A stretch of 64,000 nt of DNA. Origin: Rhizobium lentis (GTDB taxonomy: Bacteria; Pseudomonadota; Alphaproteobacteria; Rhizobiales; Rhizobiaceae). Every line of letters begins with the position of its first letter. The first letter of the stretch is position 1. Below are positions 37,666 to 46,941 of this stretch, in pieces. Both the position numbers and the translations under genes were made by a program. Under the pieces are notes generated by a model. That model saw only the letters and a list, made by a program, of their open reading frames with translations, made no database searches and had not been told where the DNA came from. The stretch lies in NCBI RefSeq assembly GCF_014200175.1, contig NZ_JACHBD010000007.1:62001-126000 (forward strand), given 5' to 3'.

Positions 37666-38829
37666 CTACCAGTTTGTGACAGAACCGTCGCGGCGTTTCA
37701 GGTGGGGCGCCTCCCAGAAACGAAAGCTCTCCGCCTTGACCGCCTCTTCGTTGACCTCGACGCCGAGACCCGGCAGATCGCTGACCGGATAGTTCGGGCC
37801 GTCGAGTCGTGGTTGCACGGGGAAGAAGTCGGAATTATCGAAGCCGAGCTTCGCTTCGGGCGCCCTGGTCTCGAGCCAAGCGAAATTCGGCACCGCGGCG
37901 GCGAGATGGATGGTCGCGGCCGTGCAGACTGGGCCGAGAGGATTGTGCGGCATCAGGTCTACATAGTGCGCCTCGCTCCAACCGGCGACCTTCATCGCTT
38001 CGGTGAGCCCGCCAACATTGCACACATCGAGCCGGTTGAACTGATGGATGCCACGCTCGATGTAGGGCAGGAATTGCCACTTGCTGGCAAATTCCTCGCC
38101 GACAGCGAACGGGATGTCGGTCATCGTGCGCAGGGATTCGTAAGCCTCGGGTGTCTCGTCTCTTATCGGCTCCTCGAGAAAATCAAGCACGCCGCGGCTC
38201 AGCTTGTTGCAGAAGCTCGCCGCCTCTGCCACCGATAGCCGATGATGGTAGTCGATGCCGAGGACGACCTCGTCGCCGAGCGCCTCGCGCGCCTTGTTCA
38301 ACATAGTTGCGGTAGCGCCGATCGACTCTCGTGGCTCAAAGATGTCGTTGCTGCTTTGCCCGATGGGGAAGAATCGTATCGCCAGCCACCCCTCTGCGTG
38401 CAGTTCGCGGGCTCGTTCGATGGCAACATCGCCCTCGGCCTCGTCGCCTGTCGAGGCGAAGGTCGGAATACGGTCGCGCTGCTTGCCGCCCAGCAGGTCG
38501 TAGACCGGCACGCCCAGCGCCTTGCCCTTGATGTCGTGAAGGGCAATATCGATGGCGGAGATCGCCGCCTGCAGAACGCGCCCGCCTTCGAAATATTGGC
38601 TGCGATAAAGCTCCTGCCAGATCCGACCGATCTGCATCGGGTCGCGGCCGATGAGAAACTCGCGATAGTGCTCGATCGCGCCGGCCACCGCCTTCTCGCG
38701 ACCGCTCAAGCCGCTCTCGCCCCAGCCGAAGATGCCGCTGTCGGTCTCGATCTTGACCAGCATCTGGTTGCGCGTTCCGACCCATACTGGATAGGGTTTG
38801 ATCGCCGTGATTTTAAGCTTCGTAGTCAT
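37666..38829 (-). CDS. Enolase-superfamily sugar-acid dehydratase, galactonate-dehydratase-like
   Basis: A 387-residue MR/MLE enzyme. Metal ligands are D193, E219 and E245; the DxH motif GIDYHHR supplies H195 and LMPHNPLGP supplies H295. The spacing 26-26-50 equals that of E. coli DgoD (D183, E209, E235, H285) with H195 in the place of H185. Residues at the second barrel strand are IRFFP instead of a KxK pair. It therefore should dehydrate a sugar acid of galactonate type, but the substrate is not proven. Between the ABC ATPase and the RraA-like gene, 21 bp from the latter. Confidence 0.85.
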   Translation of the reverse strand: MTTKLKITAIKPYPVWVGTRNQMLVKIETDSGIFGWGESGLSGREKAVAGAIEHYREFLIGRDPMQIGRIWQELYRSQYFEGGRVLQAAISAIDIALHDIKGKALGVPVYDLLGGKQRDRIPTFASTGDEAEGDVAIERARELHAEGWLAIRFFPIGQSSNDIFEPRESIGATATMLNKAREALGDEVVLGIDYHHRLSVAEAASFCNKLSRGVLDFLEEPIRDETPEAYESLRTMTDIPFAVGEEFASKWQFLPYIERGIHQFNRLDVCNVGGLTEAMKVAGWSEAHYVDLMPHNPLGPVCTAATIHLAAAVPNFAWLETRAPEAKLGFDNSDFFPVQPRLDGPNYPVSDLPGLGVEVNEEAVKAESFRFWEAPHLKRRDGSVTNW

Positions 38830-38860
38830 TCATGCCTCGTTTTCGCATGCACCCCTGATC

Positions 38861-39958
38861 TCAGTTGGTCTTGAGGGCCATTTCTGTTTCGCCGTCGAAC
38901 AGGTGCATCCGCTCCTGATCGAACTCGAGCCAAATCTGTTCATCGGGCGCGACGGCAATGGTCGGCGGGACACTGACATTGACGATGGCGCCTGACAGGA
39001 ACGCCTGTACGAAGGTGACGTCGCCGGTCGGCTCCACCGTATAGGCCTTGGCGGGGATGCTTCCAGGCATCGCACTCTTGTGCAGCTTGATCGTCGAGTG
39101 ACGTGCGCCGAGCACGACTTTCCTGGTGGTCGCCCTCTCGACCTTCCGGGCGTTGGTTGGCGAGAGCTCGAGGCGCCAGCCCTCCGCGCTGGTCAACACG
39201 GTGTTGCCACCTGCCGTTGATGCCTCCAGCGGAACTAGGCTCATCGCCGGGCTGCCGACGAAGCTCGCGACGAACATGTTCACCGGATGGGCAAAGACCT
39301 GCGCCGGTGAATCATATTGCTGCAGGTAGCCGCCGTTCATCACGGCCATCCTGTCGGCCATGGTGACCGCTTCGAGCTGGTCGTGCGTCACGTAGATGAT
39401 CGTCGCCTTGAGGTCCTGATGGAAACGCTTGATCTCAGACCGCATCTGGACGCGCAGCTTTGCGTCGAGGTTCGAGAGGGGTTCATCCATCAGGAATGCC
39501 GCCGGATCGCGAACGAGGGCACGGCCCAGCGCCACGCGTTGTTGTTGCCCGCCCGAAAGTTCGCGCGGCTTGCGCTCCAGCAGCTGCGTCATGTCGAGCA
39601 CGCGCGCTGCTTCCTTGACCTTCTTGTCGATCTCGTCCCTTGGCAGTTTGCGCATCTGCAGCGGGAACGCCAGGTTTTTGTAAACCGATTTCTGCGGATA
39701 GAGCGCGTAGTTCTGGAACACCATTGCGATGTCCCGGTCCTTGGGGTCGAGGTCATTGACCACCCGGTCGCCGATGACGATGTCGCCAGATGTGATGGGG
39801 ATGAGCCCCGCCACAAGATTGAGCGTGGTTGTCTTGCCGCAGCCTGAAGGGCCGACGAGCGCAACGAATTCGCCGTCGTTGACCGTCAGCGAAACATTGT
39901 TGACAGCTTTGAAGCTGCCATAAGTCTTGACCAGATCTTTAAGGACCACGTGGGCCAC
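38861..39958 (-). CDS. Sugar ABC transporter ATP-binding protein (UgpC/MsmK type)
   Basis: A 365-residue ATPase: Walker A GPSGCGKTTT, signature LSGGQQQRVALGRAL, Walker B AFLMDEPLSNLDAKLR, switch His in TIIYVTHDQLEA. The C-terminal ~130 residues form the OB-type regulatory domain of MalK-like proteins. GTG at 39958 is preferred, with AGGGGAG 6 nt upstream; the TTG two codons earlier would touch the ribosome site. It powers the two permeases encoded just upstream. Confidence 0.92.
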   Translation of the reverse strand: MAHVVLKDLVKTYGSFKAVNNVSLTVNDGEFVALVGPSGCGKTTTLNLVAGLIPITSGDIVIGDRVVNDLDPKDRDIAMVFQNYALYPQKSVYKNLAFPLQMRKLPRDEIDKKVKEAARVLDMTQLLERKPRELSGGQQQRVALGRALVRDPAAFLMDEPLSNLDAKLRVQMRSEIKRFHQDLKATIIYVTHDQLEAVTMADRMAVMNGGYLQQYDSPAQVFAHPVNMFVASFVGSPAMSLVPLEASTAGGNTVLTSAEGWRLELSPTNARKVERATTRKVVLGARHSTIKLHKSAMPGSIPAKAYTVEPTGDVTFVQAFLSGAIVNVSVPPTIAVAPDEQIWLEFDQERMHLFDGETEMALKTN

Positions 39959-39969
39959 CGCCAACTCCC

Positions 39970-40860
39970 CTAGTGCTTGACTGCGCCTTCCGTAAGCGCC
40001 CGTACGAAGTATCGTTGCAGGACGAGGAACAGGACCACGACGGGCACGCTCATCATGAAGCTGGCCGCCATCAGGCCCGGAAAGTCCGTTGTATTTTCAG
40101 AGAAGAAGCGCTGGATGCCGACCGGCAGTGTCAACTGTTCGTTCTTGGAGAGAAAGGTGTAGGCGTAGATGTACTCGTTCCACGCGCCGATGAAGGAATA
40201 GATCGCGGTGGCGATGATTCCAGGCGCCGAGAGCGGCATCACGATCAGGAAAAAAGCCTGGAACCGCGTTGCCCCGTCGATGCGCGCCGCCTGTTCGAGT
40301 TGCACCGGGATGTTGTCGTAGAAGCCCTTGAGGAGCCAGATTGCCAGCGGCAGACCGAAAGTGAGGTAGGTGAGGACGAGCGACCCATGCGTGTTCACCA
40401 GCCCGATCGCGCGCATCAGGATGAAGAGCGGAACGAGAAAGATCACTGCCGGGAACATATTGCGAAGCAAAACGGTGAAGAACAGAAAGTTGCGGCCAGG
40501 GAAGGTGAAACGCGAAAACGCGTAGGCCGCAGGAACTGCAACAATCACCGAAAGAATGGTCGTGGCGGTGGAGACGAAAAGGCTGTTCCAGAAGAAGCGT
40601 AGGAAGTCCTGGCCGACGCTGTTTTGCGGATCGAGCAGCTTCTGGTAGCTGGCAAGGGTGGGTTGGTCCGGCCACCATTGCGGCGGGAATTGCATGGCCG
40701 CGAAGCCGGACTTGATCGAGGTGATCAGCATCCAGACCATCGGCAATGCAGTGTAAAGCAGCATGAACACCAGGAAGATGCGCCCACCCCACCGCCATCC
40801 ATCGATGCGGATACGGCGATGGGACCGGCTTCTATGAGTGGCCTCGGCAATTGTGCTCAT
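39970..40860 (-). CDS. Sugar ABC transporter permease (MalG type)
   Basis: A 296-residue inner-membrane permease with six helices (IFLVFMLLYTALPMVWMLI first) and the EAA loop EQAARIDGATRFQAFFLIVM. It overlaps the preceding permease gene by 4 bp (ATGA) and is followed by the ATPase. Confidence 0.92.
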   Translation of the reverse strand: MSTIAEATHRSRSHRRIRIDGWRWGGRIFLVFMLLYTALPMVWMLITSIKSGFAAMQFPPQWWPDQPTLASYQKLLDPQNSVGQDFLRFFWNSLFVSTATTILSVIVAVPAAYAFSRFTFPGRNFLFFTVLLRNMFPAVIFLVPLFILMRAIGLVNTHGSLVLTYLTFGLPLAIWLLKGFYDNIPVQLEQAARIDGATRFQAFFLIVMPLSAPGIIATAIYSFIGAWNEYIYAYTFLSKNEQLTLPVGIQRFFSENTTDFPGLMAASFMMSVPVVVLFLVLQRYFVRALTEGAVKH

Positions 40861-41816
40861 GCGCTCCCATCCTTCTGCTCGTTGCCGCTGAGCGCACGAA
40901 CGTAGAAGTAGCCGAGCGACATCAGGATCAGGAACAGCAGCACCGAATAGGCCGATGCTACCCCCCAGCGCTGGCGGCCGAAGGCGAGCTCATAAATATG
41001 GGTGATCCAGATATGCGATGCGTTCGACGGTCCGCCGCCGGTCATGATCCAGGGGATGATGAAAGAATTGAAGTTGGCCACTGCCAGCAGAAGGATTGTC
41101 ACCGTCGAGACATTTCTCAAGTGCGGAAAGGTGACGTGCCAGAACCGCTGCCATGCATTGGCGCCGTCGACTTTTGCGGCGCGCAACAACTGGTCAGGAA
41201 CCGTCTGCAGGCCAGCCATCATCATGATCATGGCAAACGGAAACTCTCGCCAGATATTGACGACGATCAGCGAGGGCAGCACGGTGCTGACGCTGTCGAT
41301 AAAATTCGGCGGCCGATCGGCCCATCCGAGGCCGACCAGCACCGCGCCGATTATCCCAAAGTCCGAATGGTAGATCCACTTCCAGATATAGGACGCAGCG
41401 ACCGCGCTGATGACCCAGGGAATGATCAGGATGGCCCGCAAAATGCCGCGGCCGACAAAGTCGCGATGGAGCGCCAGTGCGCAGGCGAACCCCAGGACAA
41501 ATGAAATGAGAGTGGACCCCAGTGTCCAGATGAGAGTGTTCGAGGTGACTTTCCAGAACACCGGACTTGTCAGGATGGCGGTGTAGTTGTCGAGGCCGAC
41601 AAAAATCTTGTCCCGGAGCTGCAGGCCAGGCGGCGTATTGAAGAACGACAGTTCGATTGTGTAGTAGATCGGGTAGGCGATGACGATGAGCATCACGGCG
41701 ATCGCGGGAAGCACGTACGCATAATCAGCGCGATGCTCCCAGATGTTTCGCAGTGCGCCTGACCCGTCGGGTCGCAGTCTTCGGTGAGCCTCGGCCTTGC
41801 CAGTCAAGATCGTCAC
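40857..41816 (-). CDS. Sugar ABC transporter permease (MalF type)
   Basis: A 319-residue permease with six helices (YVLPAIAVMLIVIAYPIYYT first) and the EAA loop LRAAKVDGANAWQRFWHVTF. Start is GTG at 41816 after AGGG. It lies 73 bp downstream of the binding-protein gene in the usual order binding protein, permease, permease, ATPase. Confidence 0.92.
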   Translation of the reverse strand: MTILTGKAEAHRRLRPDGSGALRNIWEHRADYAYVLPAIAVMLIVIAYPIYYTIELSFFNTPPGLQLRDKIFVGLDNYTAILTSPVFWKVTSNTLIWTLGSTLISFVLGFACALALHRDFVGRGILRAILIIPWVISAVAASYIWKWIYHSDFGIIGAVLVGLGWADRPPNFIDSVSTVLPSLIVVNIWREFPFAMIMMMAGLQTVPDQLLRAAKVDGANAWQRFWHVTFPHLRNVSTVTILLLAVANFNSFIIPWIMTGGGPSNASHIWITHIYELAFGRQRWGVASAYSVLLFLILMSLGYFYVRALSGNEQKDGSA

Positions 41817-41889
41817 TGTGCGGTGCCCTTATTCTTCGGAACAAACCGGCTGCAATCAAAGGTGCAGCCGGTCAGATCGTCAGGATGAT

Positions 41890-43368
41890 CTAGAGTCCGC
41901 CGTCCATCAGGTCTTTTACCTTCTTGGCTGCGTCGTCCGCTGCTTGGTCGACTGTCATGGCCCCGGTCAGGGCATTCTGCAGCATGTCCGGGACGATGAT
42001 GTTCATGATCTCCGGCGACTGCGGCAGCGCCGGGAACGGGATGCCGTAGGGCAGCATCGAAGTCGTGACATCAAGAAACTTGATGTTATCGAGGCGTTCC
42101 TTCATCCACTTGGTCTTGAAGCCGTTAAGGTTGCCGGGGTTCGAGCCGGCATAGGCCATCTTCAGCGACCATTCGGGGCTTGTCCACATGCAGATAATGG
42201 CTTTTGCAGCCGGCTCGTCTACCTTGCCGCCTTCGACATATTCGGGCTTCAGAATGTGGATGTTGGAGCCGCCAAACACGACGGCACGCTTGCCGTCTGG
42301 ACCAGTCGGAATCAGGCCGTAGCGCATGTTGTCGATGACGGTCTGCGCTTTTTCCTTATCGCTGCCCGTCGTCTTCTTTTGCAGGTCGAGCATGACGTTG
42401 TAGTCGGACGGGTGCGAGATCATCATGCCGAGCTGGCCAGCGAGGAAGAGCGGCTGGTTGTCGGCCTGCTGGTTGGTCAGCGCCGAAACGGGAACCGACT
42501 TATCGCGAACATACATATCGTAGGAGGCTTGCAATGCCGCCTTGCTCTGCGAACTATTGAGCTGGACCTCCTTATAGGTCGGGTTCGCGGTCGCTTCGTC
42601 GAAGACGCCGCCGCCATAGGCCCACAGCTGCGGCATGAAGCGGTATGGTGTATTGCCGGCATTCTTGCGAGCCACGAGGCCGTAACCGGCAACGCCGAGC
42701 TTGTCGTGGATCTGCTTCGAATACTTGACCACATCGTCCCAGGTTGCCGGTGCCTTGTCCGGATCGAGACCTGCACGCTTGAAGATGTCGGCGTTCCAAA
42801 TGAACGCCATCGTCTCGTTGTTCGTGGGAATGCCGTATGTCACCCCCTCCCAAGTCACCGCCTTCATTGCGCCGGGCCAGAAATCCTCGGTCGAATATCC
42901 AACATCCTCGGGTTTGAGCGGCTCCAAATAACCCTTTGAGGCGAACTCGGTGCCGCCCAGGATTTGCAGGCGGACCGCCATGGGCGCTGCATTGCCAAGG
43001 AGCGCGGTCCGGAACTTGTCCAGCAGGTCGTTATAGGTGAGGGCTTGTTCCTCAAGCTGAATGTTTGGATAGGTTTTGCGGAAGGTCTCGAAGAACTCCT
43101 TGTAATATTGGCGCAGGAGGTCGGGGTCGCCCTCGAACACGCCCTGATACCAGAATGTCAACCGCCCCTTATAGTCGAGGGGGGTGACCTTGCCGCAATC
43201 GGCCGCCGTATCGAACTCCTGCGTGCCGGCAATGGAGCGCACATATTGCGGTGACCACTGGCTCAAGTCGACCGGCGCGCTGAACGCAGGCACGGACATC
43301 AACGTTACCATCAAAGCAGTGGATACAGTGCCGCGTACAACGACACCGCCGAGCGAAAGACTCATCAT
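41890..43368 (-). CDS. Extracellular sugar-binding protein, family 1
   Basis: A 492-residue periplasmic binding protein. The N-terminal signal peptide (VSTALMVTLMSVPAFSAPVD) is followed by GRLTFWYQGVFEGDPDLLRQ. Its long length suggests a glycoside or an oligomeric sugar acid as ligand; identity unknown. ATG at 43368 follows GGGAG at 8 nt; the longer frame runs through that site. Divergent from the GntR regulator, sharing a 166-bp control region. Confidence 0.88.
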   Translation of the reverse strand: MMSLSLGGVVVRGTVSTALMVTLMSVPAFSAPVDLSQWSPQYVRSIAGTQEFDTAADCGKVTPLDYKGRLTFWYQGVFEGDPDLLRQYYKEFFETFRKTYPNIQLEEQALTYNDLLDKFRTALLGNAAPMAVRLQILGGTEFASKGYLEPLKPEDVGYSTEDFWPGAMKAVTWEGVTYGIPTNNETMAFIWNADIFKRAGLDPDKAPATWDDVVKYSKQIHDKLGVAGYGLVARKNAGNTPYRFMPQLWAYGGGVFDEATANPTYKEVQLNSSQSKAALQASYDMYVRDKSVPVSALTNQQADNQPLFLAGQLGMMISHPSDYNVMLDLQKKTTGSDKEKAQTVIDNMRYGLIPTGPDGKRAVVFGGSNIHILKPEYVEGGKVDEPAAKAIICMWTSPEWSLKMAYAGSNPGNLNGFKTKWMKERLDNIKFLDVTTSMLPYGIPFPALPQSPEIMNIIVPDMLQNALTGAMTVDQAADDAAKKVKDLMDGGL

Positions 43369-43463
43369 AGGTATTCTCCCAGGTTTTTCCCAAGCCGCTC
43401 TGCATTGAGGCGATCTTGCTCCCAGGTCGTGGGATTCTCCCACTTAATGTATCCCTTCGACCT

Positions 43464-43518
43464 TATCGTACGTTTTCATGTCAAGGATTGTCTGTCAACT
43501 AAAGAAAATCGTACATTG
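43464..43518. promoter_or_regulatory. Candidate GntR-type operator region
   Basis: ATCGTACGTT (43465-43474) is repeated as ATCGTACATT (43508-43517), 43 bp apart, four helical turns. Between them TTG-N5-CAA occurs at 43488-43498. It is placed between the two divergent transcription units controlled by a GntR-type gene. Confidence 0.4.
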
Positions 43519-43534
43519 TTTTGAGAGGTTTTGC

Positions 43535-44284
43535 ATGATATCCCCTGAATGTGTGTATGGATTGGGGACGGTCTTGACCGAAACAAGTGAATTCAAAGCG
43601 CAGCCGCCCGAGGGGATCGACGCTACAGGGGCGTCGAGCGAGGGTGCGTCTGTTTACCAACTGATCAGGGACGACATCATCGAAGGGCGGCTCGCGGCCA
43701 ACGAGCGGCTCGTCGTCACCGATCTCGCCCGGCGCCACGGCACCTCGACCAACCCCGTGCGGGAAGCTTTGCAACTGTTGCGCGGGGAGGGCTTTGTCAC
43801 CTTCGTTGCCAACCGCGGAGCGCGCGTGCGACCCATCGATCAGGACTTTGTTCGGGATATTTACGAAATAGGCGTTTTGATCGAGCCGTCACTCACGCGC
43901 TGGTTCGTGAATATGGCGACGGTGGAGGACATTGCTGAGCTCGAACGCATCCAAAGCCTCATTGAAGAGAACAACTTTTCCGACACGGTAAGGCACAGCG
44001 AACTGGACACCGCCTTTCATACCATCATGTACCGGAAGCACTACAATCGCCATGCCGCCGAGCTTTGGTGGAAGCATCGCGAAGTGCTTCGAGCCGTGAG
44101 CCGCCGCTTCGATTTTACGCTTGCCCGGCGTGCAGCGATCCTGAGCGAGCATCGCGAGCTCATTGCGCATGTCAAAGCCGGAAGGGCGAACGAGGCAGGC
44201 GAACTTATTGCGCGCCATGTCGAAGGCTCGGGGCGGCACATCCTCGAACACATGCGCGCGCGCAACGCCGCTCGGGCAGGATAA
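43535..44284 (+). CDS. GntR family (FCD) transcriptional regulator
   Basis: A 249-residue regulator with an N-terminal winged HTH (VYQLIRDDIIEGRLAANERL, LARRHGTSTNPVREALQLL) and an all-helical FCD ligand domain from about residue 105. FCD domains bind organic acids, often through metal and histidines (H in SELDTAFHTIMYRKHYNRH is visible). The ATG at 43535 is set by GAGAGG upstream. Most likely it represses both the transporter arm and the enolase arm until its sugar-acid ligand is present; that is inference. Confidence 0.88.
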   Translation: MISPECVYGLGTVLTETSEFKAQPPEGIDATGASSEGASVYQLIRDDIIEGRLAANERLVVTDLARRHGTSTNPVREALQLLRGEGFVTFVANRGARVRPIDQDFVRDIYEIGVLIEPSLTRWFVNMATVEDIAELERIQSLIEENNFSDTVRHSELDTAFHTIMYRKHYNRHAAELWWKHREVLRAVSRRFDFTLARRAAILSEHRELIAHVKAGRANEAGELIARHVEGSGRHILEHMRARNAARAG

Positions 44285-44337
44285 ATGCTTGGGCATGAAT
44301 ATCGTTACCCGGAACACTTCAGGTAAAGGCAGTTGAG

Positions 44338-45504
44338 ATGAAAATCACCAGCGTTCGGCCGTGGCTCATCAGATCGGATGCTTCTTATTGGGGAGAGTTT
44401 CTATTTGTCGAAGTGACGACCGACGAGGGCGTGAGCGGCTGGGGAGAGATCACCACGACGACAAGGCTCGCCAATCGCGCCCTCTGCACGATCTTGCGGC
44501 AGATCGGTGCCTCTTTGACCGGCGAGGACCCGGCGCGTATCGAATATCTGTGGCACAAGATCTTCCGCAGCTTCACCTACATGGGCAGCCGCGGCGCCGC
44601 CGTCGAATGCGTCAGCGCCATCGACATAGCCCTTTGGGACATCCGAGGCAAAGTGCTTGGCAAGCCGATATACGAGCTGTTGGGCGGACCCGTGCGCGAT
44701 GAAATCGCGCTCTACACCCATCCCAACCAGGCCAAGTTTACCAGCAAGGAGGCGGTGGTCCGCGAAATTCGAGACATCGTCGAGTCCGGTCACACAGCGC
44801 TCAAGTTCGATCCTTTCCCCTACCAGGGCAGCGCCGTTGATGGACAGGCTCGCGAACAACGAAACGGCTACCTCGATGGCAGCATGACCCGCAAGGATGA
44901 ACGCGAAGCCGCCGAACTCACGGCCCTGATCCGCGAAACGGCGGGTGCTGACGTCGACATCCTCATCGATGCGCATGGCCGGTTCGACGTTCCCACCGCC
45001 ATTCGCCTTTGCCGAAGCCTCGACGAAGCCGGCCAGATCGATTGGTTCGAGGAGCCCTGTCCACCGGAGAGCCTCAACGCTCTCAGGCAGGTCCGCGAGA
45101 AGGTCAGCGCCGCTATTTCCTGGGGCGAACGCGGCCACACGAAATGGGATTTCGTGCCGGTGCTCGAAAACCGGCTCGCCGACTATATCATGCCTGACGT
45201 CACCTGGACCGGCGGCATTACCGAACTCAAGAAGATTTCCGCCCTGTGCGAAGCCTACTACATCCCGGTCTCGCCGCATGACGCCGCAGGGCCGATCAAC
45301 GTAGTTGCCGGAGCCCAGGTGATGATGACCGTTCCCAATTTCTACAGACTCGAAACGTCAGAGTGGAACCTCGGCAAATACGATCACCTGATCGACAGAC
45401 CGCTCGATGTTTCGAACGGCAGCCTAAAGCTTACACCGAGGCCCGGTCTCGGCGTTGAAATGAACCGCGAGTACCTTCAAAGCCACGAGATAGAACTGGA
45501 CTAG
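44338..45504 (+). CDS. Enolase-superfamily dehydratase with DxH motif (galactonate-dehydratase-like)
   Basis: A 388-residue MR/MLE enzyme. Ligands are D211, E238 and E264; H213 comes from LIDAHGRFD and H314 from VSPHDAAGP, with a lysine in ALKFDPF at the second strand. Spacing is close to that of DgoD. First gene of a plus-strand operon after the regulator, 53 bp downstream. Substrate is a sugar acid by family; identity open. Confidence 0.85.
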   Translation: MKITSVRPWLIRSDASYWGEFLFVEVTTDEGVSGWGEITTTTRLANRALCTILRQIGASLTGEDPARIEYLWHKIFRSFTYMGSRGAAVECVSAIDIALWDIRGKVLGKPIYELLGGPVRDEIALYTHPNQAKFTSKEAVVREIRDIVESGHTALKFDPFPYQGSAVDGQAREQRNGYLDGSMTRKDEREAAELTALIRETAGADVDILIDAHGRFDVPTAIRLCRSLDEAGQIDWFEEPCPPESLNALRQVREKVSAAISWGERGHTKWDFVPVLENRLADYIMPDVTWTGGITELKKISALCEAYYIPVSPHDAAGPINVVAGAQVMMTVPNFYRLETSEWNLGKYDHLIDRPLDVSNGSLKLTPRPGLGVEMNREYLQSHEIELD

Positions 45505-45564
45505 CAACGCTCTCTGCCGCCCCGTGCGCGTTGACGAGCCCGCCCACCGAAGCGAGGATAAATC

Positions 45565-46926
45565 ATGCCCGAAGCATACGGAGCCGACGAGGCGCTCAAT
45601 CGGGTGAACACGCATTCCAAGCCGTCAGACCTTCGCATCACCGACATGCGGGTGGCCGAAATCACCGGAGCGCCGTTCGCCTCGGTGCTGCTGAAGATTT
45701 ACACGAACCAGGGCATCATCGGGCTTGGGGAAGTGCGCGATGGTGCCAGCGCCACCTACGCGCTGATGCTGAAGAGCCGGTTGCTTGGCGAGAACCCTTG
45801 CGACATCGACCGCCTGTTTCGCCGGATCAAGCAGTTCGGTGGCCACGGCCGGCAAGGCGGCGGCGTATCGGCGGTTGAAATCGCCTTGTGGGATCTTGCC
45901 GGAAAGGCCTATGGCGTCCCCGTCTACCAGATGCTCGGCGGCCGTTTTCGAGAGAAAGTGCGCGTCTATTGCGATACCGACGCAGCGGTGGCGAGCGGCA
46001 CCGCAACGGGCAAGCGCCTCAAGCAGCGCATGGAGCTCGGCTTCACCTTCCTCAAGATGGATCTGGGTTTGATGCAGATCGCCGATGTGCCCGGTGCGGT
46101 CGTCTTTCCTGCCGGTTCACTCGAAGGATACCGAAACGTTCCCGTTCGGGGGCCGCTGAAAACCATAGATGAGCGGCGTATGCGCAACGCTGCGTACGAT
46201 CTGCATAACGTGCCGCACCCGTTTACCGGCCTGCACTTTTCAGACAAGGGCCTCGATCTGCTTGAGCAATACATCGCCGAGGTCCGTGAGGTCATCGGCA
46301 TGGATGTGCCGCTGGCGATCGACCACATCGGCCATATCTCAATGCAGAATGGCATTCGCTTTGCCAGGCGAATTGAAAAATACGTGCCGGCCTGGCTCGA
46401 GGATGTCATCCCATGGCAGTACACCGAGCAGTACCGGCAACTGCAGGACTCCACGACTGTGCCAATCTGCACCGGCGAGGACATATACCTCAAGGAGGGC
46501 TTCGAGCCTCTGCTCAAGAGCGGCGGCGTCTCCGTGATCCACCCGGACCTGCTCACCACCGGAGGCATCCTCGAGACCAAGAAGATCGGCGACATGGCGC
46601 AGGACCATGGTGTCGCCATGGCCATACACATGGCAGAAAGCCCAATCGCCGCGATGGCCGCCGCACACGTCGCGACGGCGACCGAAAACTTCATGGCGCT
46701 CGAATACCATTCCGCTGACGTGGACTGGTGGGACGATATTGTCACCGGCCTTCCCAAGCCGCTGGTAAAGGACGGCTTTATCACTGTTCCGGACAAGCCT
46801 GGCCTCGGGATTGACGACGTGGTCGACGAGGTGATCTCGCAGCATCTGCAGCCGGGCGTTGCCGGCATCTGGCAGCCTACGGATCATTGGGACGATGAGT
46901 ATTCCTGGGATCGCACCTGGAGTTGA
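45565..46926 (+). CDS. Enolase-superfamily protein, divergent subgroup (453 residues)
   Basis: A long MR/MLE member; 453 residues, with an N-terminal extension of about 20 and an insertion near 175-225. K164 (TFLKMDL), D253 (AIDHIGH), E279 (AWLEDVIP), E305 (CTGEDIYL), D328 and H355 (AIHMAES) are in place. The DxH acid of galactonate dehydratases is absent, replaced by DHI. It may therefore have another reaction, such as epimerisation or a different dehydration. 60 bp after the preceding gene, 15 bp before the next. Confidence 0.82.
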   Translation: MPEAYGADEALNRVNTHSKPSDLRITDMRVAEITGAPFASVLLKIYTNQGIIGLGEVRDGASATYALMLKSRLLGENPCDIDRLFRRIKQFGGHGRQGGGVSAVEIALWDLAGKAYGVPVYQMLGGRFREKVRVYCDTDAAVASGTATGKRLKQRMELGFTFLKMDLGLMQIADVPGAVVFPAGSLEGYRNVPVRGPLKTIDERRMRNAAYDLHNVPHPFTGLHFSDKGLDLLEQYIAEVREVIGMDVPLAIDHIGHISMQNGIRFARRIEKYVPAWLEDVIPWQYTEQYRQLQDSTTVPICTGEDIYLKEGFEPLLKSGGVSVIHPDLLTTGGILETKKIGDMAQDHGVAMAIHMAESPIAAMAAAHVATATENFMALEYHSADVDWWDDIVTGLPKPLVKDGFITVPDKPGLGIDDVVDEVISQHLQPGVAGIWQPTDHWDDEYSWDRTWS

Positions 46927-46941
46927 ACGGACGGACCTAAG

